This document shows positions 44,436 through 54,554 of a stretch of DNA of 64,000 bases, piece by piece (position 1 is the stretch's first letter; every line of letters begins with the position of its first letter). Position numbers and translations under genes: made by a program. Origin of the DNA: Gammaproteobacteria bacterium. GTDB taxonomy: Bacteria; Pseudomonadota; Gammaproteobacteria; UBA4575. The notes under the pieces were generated by a model. It was not told where the DNA came from and ran no database searches. It saw only the letters and a program-made list of their open reading frames with translations. The stretch is taken from positions 248,001-312,000 of the forward strand of contig WTFY01000003.1 of the NCBI GenBank assembly GCA_011523795.1, read 5' to 3'.

Positions 44436-44645
44436 TTAAAGGTGAGGGTTCGTAAATCTATGCCTGAAATGCAGCAGTACTTTTTCATACCGCGTGCCAC
44501 CCATGTTTTGGTTATCCAGCTTAAGGATGCCGTCAATTTGATCCACTAATTTGTCGTTCATGTCGAGATTACTCGCTATAGTGATTATCATGTCAGCCAC
44601 AGCGTTCATTTCCCCTTCATGACCCTCGTATTCAGATTCACTCAT
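44436..44645 (-). CDS. Small acidic protein of unknown function (69 residues)
   Basis: ATG 44645 is chosen over the ATG four codons earlier because GGAGGGCAAC stands right before it. The protein is acidic at the start (MSESEYEGHEGEMN), then a helix (AVADMIITIASNLDMNDKLVDQIDGIL) and a basic His-rich end. Not recognised. Confidence 0.5.
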   Translation of the reverse strand: MSESEYEGHEGEMNAVADMIITIASNLDMNDKLVDQIDGILKLDNQNMGGTRYEKVLLHFRHRFTNPHL

Positions 44646-44882
44646 GTTGCCCTCCAAGCCAGTTTGTAACCATTAGAATTTCTTGGTCAGTTATATTTCA
44701 GGTCAATAATAGCATTATGCTAGAGCCTGTAAAAATCCTGTAAGGAAATCTGTCGACGCTGCAGATTGAAAAGGCTGCCTTTTCCCGATACCCCCTCGAA
44801 TGCGAATCTGGCAGCTTATACGGCCTTCAATGCCGCCCATTCACTGGGTGACCGGTGGTTGAGCGCCCTGTCTCATAAGGAT

Positions 44883-45743
44883 TCAGTTTCCTGCAGACTG
44901 GACACATCCTCTTCGGGGCCAGGGAATCAAGACAGGTGTCGTGGCCTGATAGTCGCGATAGCCGGGGTATTTTCCAGCAGAAATTGATTCTGTGAGCCGA
45001 ATCGAGAAGACAAAAAGAATCGTAAGCAGAACAAACCCCAGACCCGTCCAGTGCAGCCACTGGCCTGAGGCCGCAACCGCGAACAAATAAAATATCCACC
45101 ACATGCCAATCTCACAGAAGTAATTGGGGTGCCTGCAATAGCGGAAAAGCCCGGTTGTAATGAAAGGCCTGGTAATTTTTTTGCCTGCGGCAGCGCGTTG
45201 CTTTTTATCCTGCTGAAATCGCCACATCTGTTCATCGGCAATCGCCTCAAAAACAAGCAATACCACGATGACTGCAGCCGCTGCCATATCCATCCAGTTC
45301 AAGGGGGTCTGGCGCCACAGCCAGGCCTGGTGAACAGGAGAAGTAAACAGCCAGACCAGCAGCATCTGACCGGCAGCGATCACCGTGAGATTCAGCACCT
45401 GGAACCCGACCGGCCCGGTGCGTTCTCTTACGACAATCCACCGGTAATCCTCTCCACCCCGCCTGAATCCGCCTTTACGGGCGTAGTTGAAAGTCAGCCT
45501 CGCCCCCCAAATGATGACAAGCAGCGCCATGAGATTGATACGCGCCGAATTGAATTCCGTGTCAACCGCCACCATCAGGCAGTACACCGCCGGACAAATT
45601 GGCCATATCCGGTCTACCCAGGAGTATTCCCGGACGATTATTGAAAGCAACCAGGCGAATGCAGCAAGCAGTATGCACAAGTCCAGTGCTGAACCGAATG
45701 GCGAACCGGTCAGCGGATGATTGAAAATATTCAGTATCTCCAT
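44883..45743 (-). CDS. DUF1295 membrane protein, steroid-reductase-like
   Basis: This 286-residue protein has about six membrane helices. FWxR-type motifs are visible as TGLFRYCRHPNYFCEIGMWW, preceded by GGFRRGGEDYRW, both standard for DUF1295 (a 3-oxo-5-alpha-steroid 4-dehydrogenase-like or ICMT-like fold). Substrate unknown. It is close to a phosphoribosyltransferase gene on the same strand, with 167 bp between. Confidence 0.85.
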   Translation of the reverse strand: MEILNIFNHPLTGSPFGSALDLCILLAAFAWLLSIIVREYSWVDRIWPICPAVYCLMVAVDTEFNSARINLMALLVIIWGARLTFNYARKGGFRRGGEDYRWIVVRERTGPVGFQVLNLTVIAAGQMLLVWLFTSPVHQAWLWRQTPLNWMDMAAAAVIVVLLVFEAIADEQMWRFQQDKKQRAAAGKKITRPFITTGLFRYCRHPNYFCEIGMWWIFYLFAVAASGQWLHWTGLGFVLLTILFVFSIRLTESISAGKYPGYRDYQATTPVLIPWPRRGCVQSAGN

Positions 45744-45910
45744 TTGCAGCCCCTGCCCCTGTCAGTGGACTCCATCTGCTCAGCCCTTAAAGAGGTGAAG
45801 AATTTGCCTGTCCGACTCTGGCAGCCAAATCTACTGTACATCCGCTTTTCACAACAATCTACAGCGAACACCCTGTTCCGAATGACCTGGCTGAACTGAA
45901 CAGCCGGCGG

Positions 45911-46765
45911 TCATACCGCTTTATTTTCGATGCCTGAATAGGCAATCGGGAGGTAATAGTCCACTTCCGATACGCTGTACCCTATCAAGTCACATAACCT
46001 GCGGTGGCATTCCTGCTCAGTGGCCCCTCTCTTTTTCCATACCGGTACGCGTTTCATCATGGTTTCAACCCGTTCCCTCGGGGTGATAAGCCAGGTCTCC
46101 TGGGATACTTCCCCAAAGTAGAAGTCAGCCGTGTACTTTCTCATCGCTTCGGGCTTCATATACAGGGTAAGTACCATTACCTTGCTCGCACCCTTTTCCA
46201 AAACATGGTCGGCAAGAAATTGCATGGTGTCTCCACTATCACCCAGATCGTCGACAATCAATACGGTCTTGCCCTGCATCGGCATCGAAATTTCATCCTG
46301 TATCCGAGGCTGCCCATGCCGCTTCCCTGGCCCCGTATAGGCCGACACGGCAACGGTACCAAACCGGATCTTTGCAGGGTGCTGGGAACAACCTCCAACC
46401 AGGTGGTCATAAAGCAAAACACCGGGTAACAGGCCACCCATTGCAACCATGAGTACAGATGTAATCCTGTCCGGCTTCCCTGACATTCTCTGCTGATAGC
46501 CATGAACCTGCCTGGCCAGTTCCAGGCAGACTGCAGATTCAACAAAATCCGGCACCAAAAGGAACCTCAGCTCGTCATCAGGAATCTCGATTCCCTGCGG
46601 ATTGCGCCAGTAGTCAAGGTCAACGGTGTCTATACAGTGTTTCATGGGTGACGTGCAGGAGGATGTACTTTCCATAAAATCGTCGTATGAATGCTCGAAC
46701 AGGTATGATTTCATATCGCCAAGGCAGTCATGCACCAAAACCTGTCGCCTCTCCCGGGAATTCAT
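45911..46765 (-). CDS. Phosphoribosyltransferase (type I fold)
   Basis: This 284-residue protein carries the PRPP-binding loop VLIVDDLGDSGDT near residue 168 and the nearby GGLLPGVLLYDHL segment, as in hypoxanthine- and xanthine-guanine phosphoribosyltransferases. An N-terminal stretch of about 90 residues and a C-terminal stretch of about 70 extend beyond the core, so it is longer than Gpt or Hpt. It probably salvages a purine; the base is unknown. Confidence 0.8.
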   Translation of the reverse strand: MNSRERRQVLVHDCLGDMKSYLFEHSYDDFMESTSSCTSPMKHCIDTVDLDYWRNPQGIEIPDDELRFLLVPDFVESAVCLELARQVHGYQQRMSGKPDRITSVLMVAMGGLLPGVLLYDHLVGGCSQHPAKIRFGTVAVSAYTGPGKRHGQPRIQDEISMPMQGKTVLIVDDLGDSGDTMQFLADHVLEKGASKVMVLTLYMKPEAMRKYTADFYFGEVSQETWLITPRERVETMMKRVPVWKKRGATEQECHRRLCDLIGYSVSEVDYYLPIAYSGIENKAV

Positions 46766-46953
46766 GACGAATATTTCAAAAGCCCGAGATCAAAACAATC
46801 GATAATCTGGTTTAATAATATTCAGTATTACTTTGAATAAAAAAGTTATTTCCTATTTCAGAATTACGATTTTCCAAACAGTCCCGTGTCGCGATGCAAG
46901 CCCCAGGTACCAGAATCGACGAATAGGCAGTATCCGCAGGTACACACAGCCTG

Positions 46954-49900
46954 TCAAAGGTCACACGAATCATCCGCAGGCCCGCCGGAAGGAAAGCTCC
47001 ATTCACGCCATCCCTTCAACAGCGGGAAGTAGAGGCCCAGCCTTATGGGATGATTCTCCATCCTGCTCATCACCTCCGCGTAGTGTTCCAGTTGTCCGCG
47101 GTAGCGCATTTGTTCCTGGTCCAGGAAATCTTCAAGCTTTCCGCCATGGGTACTTGCCTTGAAATCGATGATCCAGCGGGTTCCCTCTTCATCCACAAAT
47201 GTTCGATCGATAATGATGTGCACGACCGTACTGTTTTCCACGCAACTCAATTCCAGTTCGGAAGCTGCCTTGTCGTGCACCCTGCTCAACACCCACCTTC
47301 CCCTCTCGTCTTCCAGGGTGGACCTGAGTGCCGCACATACTTTCTGGTGGGCAGGTTTTATCCGGTTCTTCGGCACTGCAAGACGTTCAAGCAGCGTGTA
47401 GCCCGTCTTTTGGAGGTTTTCGATCTCGGCCGGATTCACGTTTTCGATCCCTTTCGACCCAATGAACTGAAGCAACCTGTGCAACACGGTTCCGATGTGC
47501 CGTGCTGTCTCTCCTGCCCAGTCAAAACTGATCGCTTCACGGCCATGTAAATTCTCGTCATCCCTGCTGCAATGTACCTCAATTGGCTGCCCGGGAGCGG
47601 GTAAAGACCATTCCAAGTCCAGGCGGGTGCGCATGGGCTGGGAAATCACGGCCATGCCGGTAGCATTTCCTGTCGCCCCGGCCTCCTTTGAACTTCGAAA
47701 CCCGGCAAGACAGGACAGGTAACGCTCTTCAACTGCCGGCCAGAGGCACGCAAGGAGCGAGTTCCTCTGCGGCTTGAGCCCTGCTGTAACACCGCTTTGC
47801 TCCTGTACGTGCCCGAGCAGATACAGGCGATGCCTGGCCCGGGTAGCCGCCACGTACAGCAACCGACCCTCTTCAAAATTTCCTTTTACCCTGTCCAGGT
47901 ACTGCAGATACGAGGCAAGCGGCCCTTTCTCCTCACCTGACCGGCTGACCGGGGCAAGAAGTAGGTCGCTTGCACCCGATTCCCGGCCGCGCTCCAGCCA
48001 GTCCAGCAGTTTCTCCTCGCTGCCTTTTGGAACCCGTCCAAGCCCCGGGAGTATCACTGTATCGAATTCCAGCCCTTTCGCCTTGTGGATTGTCATGAGC
48101 TGCAAAGTACCGCTCGCCCCGGCATCGGGCAGGGCAAACAACTGGTCAACCTGCTTGTCCAGCTCCTGGAAATTTGGCACGTCCCGTTCTTCCCCGATTT
48201 CCTCAAGCAGCCGGAAAAATACCTCTCCATCCTCTAGCCCGGCCCTTGTGTCCACACAAGCGGGTCCGCCCAGCGTAATCCACGTACCTTCAACGCTGTC
48301 CCTCAGTGAGCTGCGACCCTGACCAGATATGGCTGCATCCAGTACCGGCAATACCCTGGCAACACGCCTCTGACCGTCCGGACTCAGCCGTGTGACGCGC
48401 TGTTCATCGTGCAGCAGGTCGAGTACCGTTTGATTCCAGTCATCGCCTGCCAGGGAATGAAGGTCGGCAAGTGTCAATCCGCAATACGGTGCACGAAGCA
48501 CAGCCAGCCACGCTATCCGGTCATTCAGGCGGCTCAATGCCCTGGTCAGTGCCAGCAAGTCCTGGACCAAGGGGCGATGGGACAGCTTCTCGATTTCAAC
48601 GGCCTGGTAGTGCAGCCCTGCGGCCTGAAGCTGCCTTGCAATCTCCGTGAGATGCGTGCGTGCCCGCACGAGCACTGCGATCGTGCCTTCGGGGGACATC
48701 GATCTTGCCTCCCTGACAATTGACACTACCTTGCCAGCCTCCGCAGCATCATTACGCTTGTTCGATGGACAAATGGTTACCGCCTCGGATACCGAGCGCG
48801 GATGAAAAGACTCCGATCTCGCAAAGGACACGGCTCCCTCGTTGAAGCTGTCCTGCTTCGGCAGGACAAGCCTGAAAAACCGGTTGATCCAGTCCACGAT
48901 CCCCTGTTGCGAACGGAAATTTACTGCAAGACACAGGTACTCGAGCTGGACCTGGCTGATCCCGTGTTCCTTCGCGATGAAAAACAGCCCTACTTCCGCT
49001 TCACGAAAACGATAAATGGACTGCATGGGGTCCCCCACGACGAACAGGGTCCTGCCGTCTCCAGGCTGCCAGCCTGTCGTCAGCAGTTCGAGCAAGTTGA
49101 ACTGGCTGAAAGAAGTATCCTGGAATTCATCTACCAGCAGGTGCTGTATTCGGTAATCCATGGACAAGGCAAGATCAGTGGGGTCATCCGCACTGCCAAG
49201 CGCCGTGATGGCGGCTTGCACCAGGGCCGTAAAGTCAACCTGCCCATGTTTTCTGAAAACAAGTTCAAGATGGGCCGAAGCCACGCGCAACAGCTGTACC
49301 AGTGCTCTCAAGGTAGACCATTCCTGGTCCGTATATTCCCGTGGAGGCAATTTCGGCAGCCATTCAAGCTTCTGAAGCAGGGCATCCTGGTCTTCCATTG
49401 ACCGGAGCAAGGCCACCATGCGCTCTTTCATTTCATGAAAATAATCCTTTTCATGCTTGTCAGCGGCTTCCCCCTGTGAGGGAAAGCCCTGGTTCTTGTT
49501 CACGTTCCTGCGCCAGCGGCCACCCTGTGTCAGCAGCAGTTCTGCAATACCTTCCCATTGATCACGGTGCTCAAGGCCAGCTCCAGGCAGCCTTTCAAGG
49601 CCCGCGCAGCAAGCAATCCTGGAATGACTTCCATGCGGCAGATGGTCGGCTGCAAAATGCAACAGCGTGATGAGTTCCGGGATCACTTGGCGGGGGAAAT
49701 GGGCAACAAGACCCTGCAACGCATCGGTAACCAGCCGTGCCGTGGCATCCTCCAGCCTTCCTCGCTCCAGTTTTGAATCATCCGCGCAGGCAATGTGACG
49801 AAGCCACAGGTCCCGGTGCCCCAGCATGGTCGAAATCAATTCCTCCAGTCTGTCCAGGCGGTTGTCCAGGCACCTGGCCAAATGCGCAACGGCGTCTGAC

Positions 49901-50415
49901 CAGTCAGATTTCAATTCGAGTTCCATAACAGTACTGCGCGCTGCCTCAAGATACAGTCTCTCGGGATCTTGCGTTATGGCGGGGACCGAACCGAACCGGG
50001 AAAGCACTGGCATTTGTCGTACAAGCGCCATGCATAAAGAATCGATAGTCTGGATCCGCAGGCGTGTCGGGTTCTTGATCAGTTCCCAGCCTTTCTCCAC
50101 ATCGCGAGCCAGTGCTTTTCGTGCCAGTTCCCATGTACGCAGTTCATGCTCCTCCTCAGGCATCTCATTGCGACTGGCCGACTGCAGCGCAAGCACTATC
50201 CGCTGTCGCATCTCTCCCGCCGCCTTGCGCGTGAACGTGATCGCCACAATTTCCTCGGGCGCCTCGACACCAGCCAGGAGCACGAGAAAGCGTTGCATCA
50301 GCAATCCGGTTTTTCCGGACCCTGCGGGCGCCTGTACGATAAACGACCCGGAAGGGTCCAGCGCACGCATGCGCGCCGGCTGGTCGCCCTTCCCTTGCAT
50401 CTTTTGACTAGCCAT
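46954..50415 (-). CDS. addA: AddA-type UvrD helicase/nuclease
   Basis: This 1153-residue protein processes double-strand breaks with the upstream AddB-like protein. The UvrD/RecB helicase motifs run from Walker A QAPAGSGKTGLLMQRF near residue 30, through QHLLVDEFQDTSFSQFNLL and VGDPMQSIYRFREAEVG, to TIHKAKGLEFDTVILPGLG and YVAATRARHRLYL. The C-terminal RecB-type nuclease has WIIDFKAS. ATG 50415 is preferred: it overlaps the addB stop (ATGGCTAG) with AGGAAA upstream. A longer frame to 50484 would lie inside addB. Confidence 0.92.
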   Translation of the reverse strand: MASQKMQGKGDQPARMRALDPSGSFIVQAPAGSGKTGLLMQRFLVLLAGVEAPEEIVAITFTRKAAGEMRQRIVLALQSASRNEMPEEEHELRTWELARKALARDVEKGWELIKNPTRLRIQTIDSLCMALVRQMPVLSRFGSVPAITQDPERLYLEAARSTVMELELKSDWSDAVAHLARCLDNRLDRLEELISTMLGHRDLWLRHIACADDSKLERGRLEDATARLVTDALQGLVAHFPRQVIPELITLLHFAADHLPHGSHSRIACCAGLERLPGAGLEHRDQWEGIAELLLTQGGRWRRNVNKNQGFPSQGEAADKHEKDYFHEMKERMVALLRSMEDQDALLQKLEWLPKLPPREYTDQEWSTLRALVQLLRVASAHLELVFRKHGQVDFTALVQAAITALGSADDPTDLALSMDYRIQHLLVDEFQDTSFSQFNLLELLTTGWQPGDGRTLFVVGDPMQSIYRFREAEVGLFFIAKEHGISQVQLEYLCLAVNFRSQQGIVDWINRFFRLVLPKQDSFNEGAVSFARSESFHPRSVSEAVTICPSNKRNDAAEAGKVVSIVREARSMSPEGTIAVLVRARTHLTEIARQLQAAGLHYQAVEIEKLSHRPLVQDLLALTRALSRLNDRIAWLAVLRAPYCGLTLADLHSLAGDDWNQTVLDLLHDEQRVTRLSPDGQRRVARVLPVLDAAISGQGRSSLRDSVEGTWITLGGPACVDTRAGLEDGEVFFRLLEEIGEERDVPNFQELDKQVDQLFALPDAGASGTLQLMTIHKAKGLEFDTVILPGLGRVPKGSEEKLLDWLERGRESGASDLLLAPVSRSGEEKGPLASYLQYLDRVKGNFEEGRLLYVAATRARHRLYLLGHVQEQSGVTAGLKPQRNSLLACLWPAVEERYLSCLAGFRSSKEAGATGNATGMAVISQPMRTRLDLEWSLPAPGQPIEVHCSRDDENLHGREAISFDWAGETARHIGTVLHRLLQFIGSKGIENVNPAEIENLQKTGYTLLERLAVPKNRIKPAHQKVCAALRSTLEDERGRWVLSRVHDKAASELELSCVENSTVVHIIIDRTFVDEEGTRWIIDFKASTHGGKLEDFLDQEQMRYRGQLEHYAEVMSRMENHPIRLGLYFPLLKGWREWSFPSGGPADDSCDL

Positions 50416-53128
50416 TGGAGATTTCCTGGTCGCCTGGAACGTTTTCCCGGGCCTTGAGCTCATGAATTCGGCACAAGGGCCCAAGCGAGCAGTATGTACA
50501 CGTGGCTGAAGGATGCTTCGGGTTCACGCGCGCACTCCCTGCGCGGAAGTCCGCACCAAGCTTTTCCATTGTCGTGCGCCATCGCTCAAGCAACTCCTGC
50601 CAGGAATTGAACTCCGATGCACCAGGCATTTTTTGCCAGTGCTTTACCCCGGCCACCAGTGCCTCCTCCTCGGCCACGCCCCTGAATCCAATGGCCCCGG
50701 CTTTTACCTGTGCAATGAGAACACCGGCAAGATCCTTCTGAAACACCATGCTGTAGAGCGGCAGCTGAGGCTCATCGGGCCTTTCGCCAAACCACTGGCT
50801 GGCCCTGACATCACCCGTCTTGTAATCAATCACTACACGCCTGCCGTCTTCAAGCTCATCAACACGATCGATCTTCAGTCGAACCCTGATCCCGCCTGCC
50901 GTTGCTTCACACTCTACTTCTCTTTCAATGACCCGAAACGGCTCCCTGTCCTTTTCCCGCTCCAGCCACTCATGGATCTGCTGGCAAAGCCGCTCGGCCT
51001 CAATCTCCCTGAAACGGGCCATGAAACCCTGTGGGTATTTTCCGGCAGTCTTGTCCATTACCTCGTGTACCGTAGCCCGGATAAAATCTGCCAGAGGCGC
51101 ACTTTTCATGGCAGCAAGCTTCCTGCTGCTACCCAAATTTTCCCAGATCTTTTCAAGGATACGGTGGACCAGCAATCCGCGGGCCATGGCGTCCAGGCCG
51201 ATGTTCGATTGCCGCAGGTCGCGGGCCCCAAGCCTGAGTTCCGCGAAAGCTCGAAACGGGCATGCAGCCTGGAGCTTGAAAACAGCGCTCCCGCCTTTTA
51301 CACGACTGGCATCCGCCACAGCCACCTGGCTCTCCTCGAATTCGTCCAAAATTGCACTCGCCTGCACCGTGTCTCTCCAGAGCGGGGATGACGACAGGCC
51401 CAAGGACATGGAATCCCTTGAAGGCAGATGGACAAGCAACGGGCTGGGCCTCAGTTCCTCATCACCGCTTCGCTGGGGAAAACTCACGACAATTTCGCCT
51501 GCACTTTCCAGAATCCTGTTTGAAAGCGACTGTGCGGCTTGCAGTGCAAGGGTTTCACTTGAGCGGGGCAACCCGGCATCTCGCTGAACGGGTAAAGGGA
51601 TAAACGGGTTTGGCCGGGAGGGCGGCGGCCAGGCCCCGTCATGCATGCCCATTACCCATAAACAATCAAACTGCAGCCAGCTGGACTGGACAACACCGAG
51701 AACCTGAACAGGCGCGAAGCCGGTCTGAGGCTGGAAAATCCTTTCCTTGGCCATGCGTGTCAGCCGGCCAAGCGCAGCCGATGCACTCATCGACCCTGTA
51801 ACCGGATCCAGCGAGGCAAACGCTGACAGGAGTTCCCGCCATGCCTCGACACTCTGGTATTCCTCGCTCGACAATGGACGCCCTTTGGCCCAGCCGGCAG
51901 CATCCAGTAAACCCGCGAAGCTTTCCGACCACCCTCCAGGCGTATCCGTGCGTGGACAGTCCCAGGCCACCCTGGCCCAGGCGTCGAGGTTTTCCACGAG
52001 CAAGGGACATGAATAGGGTTTTCCGGGCCGTGATGCGTGATAGCGTACAGTCTTCAGTTCCAGATCCGGCGCACCCGTCTCCCTCAGCCTGCTGTCAAGC
52101 ATTGCCCTGGAACTGGCTTCCTCTTTCCACCCGGAGATAAAGGGTGAACGCAGCAGTCTCGAGAGTTCATCCAGGGCAATCACCCGGTCAAGCAGCCGTA
52201 GCAGCCTCAATGCAGCGCCTACAGCAGGGAAGCTGCTCAAGGGCAAGCCCAGAGAAAGATTGTAAGGCCGGGAGTTCGAATGAAGGCCCGGCTGCACGGC
52301 ATGAGGAACCAGGATCCTGTCCAGGGCCTTGCTGACGAGTTGCCGGTTCTCAGCGAAGTCTGGAACTACCACACCAACCTGCACGGCAGCATTTTCTTCA
52401 AGCCTTGCACGGACCCACCTCGCCATGCATTCCGCCTCCTGCCCTTCATCAGCGCATGCGGTCATGGAAGCAGTACCCCGCATGCCGGCAGGTTTTATCC
52501 AGCTGACCTTGCAGCCCGACTCGACCAGCGCCTGGATGAGCGACTCTTCCTGGGGAGTCAGCACATCGAAACCGAACAGTATCAGCTCATCAGGCAATAC
52601 CCGTGCTAAAGCCTTGTTTTCGCGAAGCAGCCGGGCCGCAAGAAGGTCAGACGGCAGCCAGCGCCCATGCTCACACCGGGCATTAAATTTCATGGCCCAA
52701 TTCAAGAAGGCTTCGCTGTCGCTGTTATACCGGAACCGCTGCCTGGTCAGCGGCAAATGCCATGAATGGATCAGCTGCCAGGCCTCCTGTACCAGTTCCA
52801 CGGTCCCTGGAATTTGCTGAAGAGGCTGCTCCGGCATGCTGTCGACGATGATGTCTTGCCACAAATGCCTTTCCTGCACGGGTGTAAGCAGATGCTCACG
52901 GGTCGAAACACCACCTGATACCAGTATTTCTTCCCAGATGCCCTGTAGCCAGTCCGTCCATGGCATCACTTGCGGAGTGGGCCAGACTTCGAGCCCTTTA
53001 CTGGCTTCCGCATACTCGAAGCTCTGTCGCAGGGCCCTGGCCAGTCTCTTGTGCCCGGTAAGAATTGTCACCCCGCGCCTGAGGGCATCAAGCATGTCCT
53101 GAAGCGAAGAAGTCATCAGCCTGGCCAA
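50408..53128 (-). CDS. addB: AddB-type nuclease subunit
   Basis: This 906-residue protein has a degenerate helicase-like N-terminal half and a C-terminal PD-(D/E)xK nuclease (RVVIDYKTGDVRASQW). A Cys cluster at the end (CTYCSLGPLC) and a single Cys before it (QAACPFRAFAELRL) match the AddB iron-sulfur site. The start is TTG 53128, set by AGGAGGTG four bases upstream; an ATG at 53116 has no such site. addB-addA overlap by 8 bp and form an operon. Confidence 0.9.
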   Translation of the reverse strand: MARLMTSSLQDMLDALRRGVTILTGHKRLARALRQSFEYAEASKGLEVWPTPQVMPWTDWLQGIWEEILVSGGVSTREHLLTPVQERHLWQDIIVDSMPEQPLQQIPGTVELVQEAWQLIHSWHLPLTRQRFRYNSDSEAFLNWAMKFNARCEHGRWLPSDLLAARLLRENKALARVLPDELILFGFDVLTPQEESLIQALVESGCKVSWIKPAGMRGTASMTACADEGQEAECMARWVRARLEENAAVQVGVVVPDFAENRQLVSKALDRILVPHAVQPGLHSNSRPYNLSLGLPLSSFPAVGAALRLLRLLDRVIALDELSRLLRSPFISGWKEEASSRAMLDSRLRETGAPDLELKTVRYHASRPGKPYSCPLLVENLDAWARVAWDCPRTDTPGGWSESFAGLLDAAGWAKGRPLSSEEYQSVEAWRELLSAFASLDPVTGSMSASAALGRLTRMAKERIFQPQTGFAPVQVLGVVQSSWLQFDCLWVMGMHDGAWPPPSRPNPFIPLPVQRDAGLPRSSETLALQAAQSLSNRILESAGEIVVSFPQRSGDEELRPSPLLVHLPSRDSMSLGLSSSPLWRDTVQASAILDEFEESQVAVADASRVKGGSAVFKLQAACPFRAFAELRLGARDLRQSNIGLDAMARGLLVHRILEKIWENLGSSRKLAAMKSAPLADFIRATVHEVMDKTAGKYPQGFMARFREIEAERLCQQIHEWLEREKDREPFRVIEREVECEATAGGIRVRLKIDRVDELEDGRRVVIDYKTGDVRASQWFGERPDEPQLPLYSMVFQKDLAGVLIAQVKAGAIGFRGVAEEEALVAGVKHWQKMPGASEFNSWQELLERWRTTMEKLGADFRAGSARVNPKHPSATCTYCSLGPLCRIHELKARENVPGDQEISNG

Positions 53129-53508
53129 GCTACACCTCCTGATCCGCAGTTCTTTCCAGTCGAGCGTTCACCATGCAGTACAGGTCCATCCGGGTTGCAG
53201 GCATGCCGTTTCACTGCTGATTGAAAGAAACCATATGCAGCGATTCGCTATAAGGACACCTGGAGCATACACGAACTGAAGCTGAGCCTATGAATTACCT
53301 GGTCAGGGGATTTCTAATGGGTGTGATGATTGGAATAATCATACTGCTGATATAAAAATCTCGGATATGACCGATACCGCTGTCCAGTCGGGGGACACGA
53401 TAACCATCATCGGGCAGGGACGAAATATCGGCAGGGATTTCGGAGCATGCATGCGTGTCCCCAGAATCCCGAAATAAGGGCAGCCAGCGCTCGACTCATG
53501 CACCGCAC
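53129..53508. other. Region between bfr and addB with a tiny membrane peptide frame
   Basis: Apart from the 21-codon frame listed next, nothing is recognised. The addB promoter should lie here. Confidence 0.35.
53290..53355 (+). CDS. Possible 21-residue membrane peptide
   Basis: The frame starts ATG at 53290 and reads MNYLVRGFLMGVMIGIIIL plus two residues before a stop. It is a single hydrophobic helix with one Arg. No clear ribosome site is visible. Small membrane peptides of this kind are real in some bacteria, but chance cannot be excluded. Confidence 0.25.
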   Translation: MNYLVRGFLMGVMIGIIILLI

Positions 53509-53982
53509 TTATTCGTGCATCTGCTCCTGGAGATAATTCTCGATACCCACCTTGTCGATCAGGGCAAGCTGGGTTTCCAGCCAGTCTATATGCTCTTCCT
53601 CTGATTCCAGGATTTGCTCGAACAACTCTCGACTGACAAAGTCACTGATGGATTCCGAATAGGTGATGGCTTCACGCAATACAGGGACGGCTTCCATTTC
53701 CAGTCTCAGGTCACATTCCAGCATCTCTTTCGTGTTCTCACCCACATAGACCTTGCCAATATCCTGCATGTTGGGTATCCCTTCGAGAAACAGAATGCGT
53801 TCCATCAACTTGTCTGCATGCTTCATCTCATCAATGGATTCGGCGTGTTCATGCTCTGCAATACGATGCAGGCCCCAGTCCCTGAACATCTTGGCATGCA
53901 GGAAATACTGGTTGATTGCCGTCAACTCGTTTTTTAACGCTCGGTTCAGACGTGCAATTATTTCTGTGTTTTCCGGTTTCAT
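53509..53982 (-). CDS. bfr: Bacterioferritin
   Basis: This 157-residue ferritin-like iron store has the di-iron residues across four helices (KNELTAINQYFLHAKMF, AEHEHAESIDEMKHADKLMERI, LEMEAVPVLREAI, EEEHIDWLETQL). Met in SIDEMKHADKLMERI fits the haem-ligand position of Bfr. It is divergent from bfd, with a Fur-like site between. Confidence 0.96.
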   Translation of the reverse strand: MKPENTEIIARLNRALKNELTAINQYFLHAKMFRDWGLHRIAEHEHAESIDEMKHADKLMERILFLEGIPNMQDIGKVYVGENTKEMLECDLRLEMEAVPVLREAITYSESISDFVSRELFEQILESEEEHIDWLETQLALIDKVGIENYLQEQMHE

Positions 53983-54080
53983 TGGACGCTAGATCTGGAT
54001 ATGTCCCAAGTATGCATCAAGCGTGTCATGTTGTACAGGTTAGTGGTAAAGTCTTGAATTTACATGAAAACCTGTTCAGA

Positions 54081-54099
54081 AATAAGAATTATTATCGTT
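54081..54099. promoter_or_regulatory. Fur-box-like site before bfd
   Basis: On the minus strand this reads AACGATAATAATTCTTATT, close to the Fur consensus GATAATGATAATCATTATC in its AT core. It lies 44 bp before the bfd start and 99 bp before the bfr start, in the place expected for iron control of the pair. Binding is inferred. Confidence 0.6.
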
Positions 54100-54142
54100 C
54101 TCTGTTGCAACTAAATCTCATTCGTGTTTATAATAATTCATT

Positions 54143-54391
54143 ATGTACGTCTGCCTGTGCCATGCCGTGAAAGAAGCAGAAATTGCTGCTGCAGTGGCTG
54201 GTGGCTGCAAGGACCTGGATACCATCGGCGAGGCGCTGGGCGTCGGTACCAGCTGTGAAATCTGTCGTTCAGAAGCGCAGTCCATCATAGACACCGTGCT
54301 GCGCAACGCATCTCAACCTGAAAACGTCTGCAAACAGGAACTGATTTCAAAAAACCAAGCCTCTCCCCTGCAGCAAGTCATCAATTTTTAG
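54143..54391 (+). CDS. bfd: Bacterioferritin-associated ferredoxin
   Basis: This 82-residue [2Fe-2S] protein, which reduces Bfr to release iron, opens MYVCLCHAVKEAEI and continues to SCEICRSEAQ. That gives the four cluster Cys as CxC and CxxC. It is slightly longer at the C-terminus than the Escherichia protein. Divergent from bfr. Confidence 0.94.
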   Translation: MYVCLCHAVKEAEIAAAVAGGCKDLDTIGEALGVGTSCEICRSEAQSIIDTVLRNASQPENVCKQELISKNQASPLQQVINF

Positions 54392-54554
54392 ACCCCAGTT
54401 TTTGACTCAATAAACACCTCCACGGCATACTGCACAAGATCCAGGGTGGTGCGCAGGCCGTTGACCTGATCTTTGTCGCCTCAGTGCGATTCGCTGGGCA
54501 TGCCAGCTTGATCGTGAACCCGGGTTACAGCGTATATCCTACAGGCGTAAAGCA

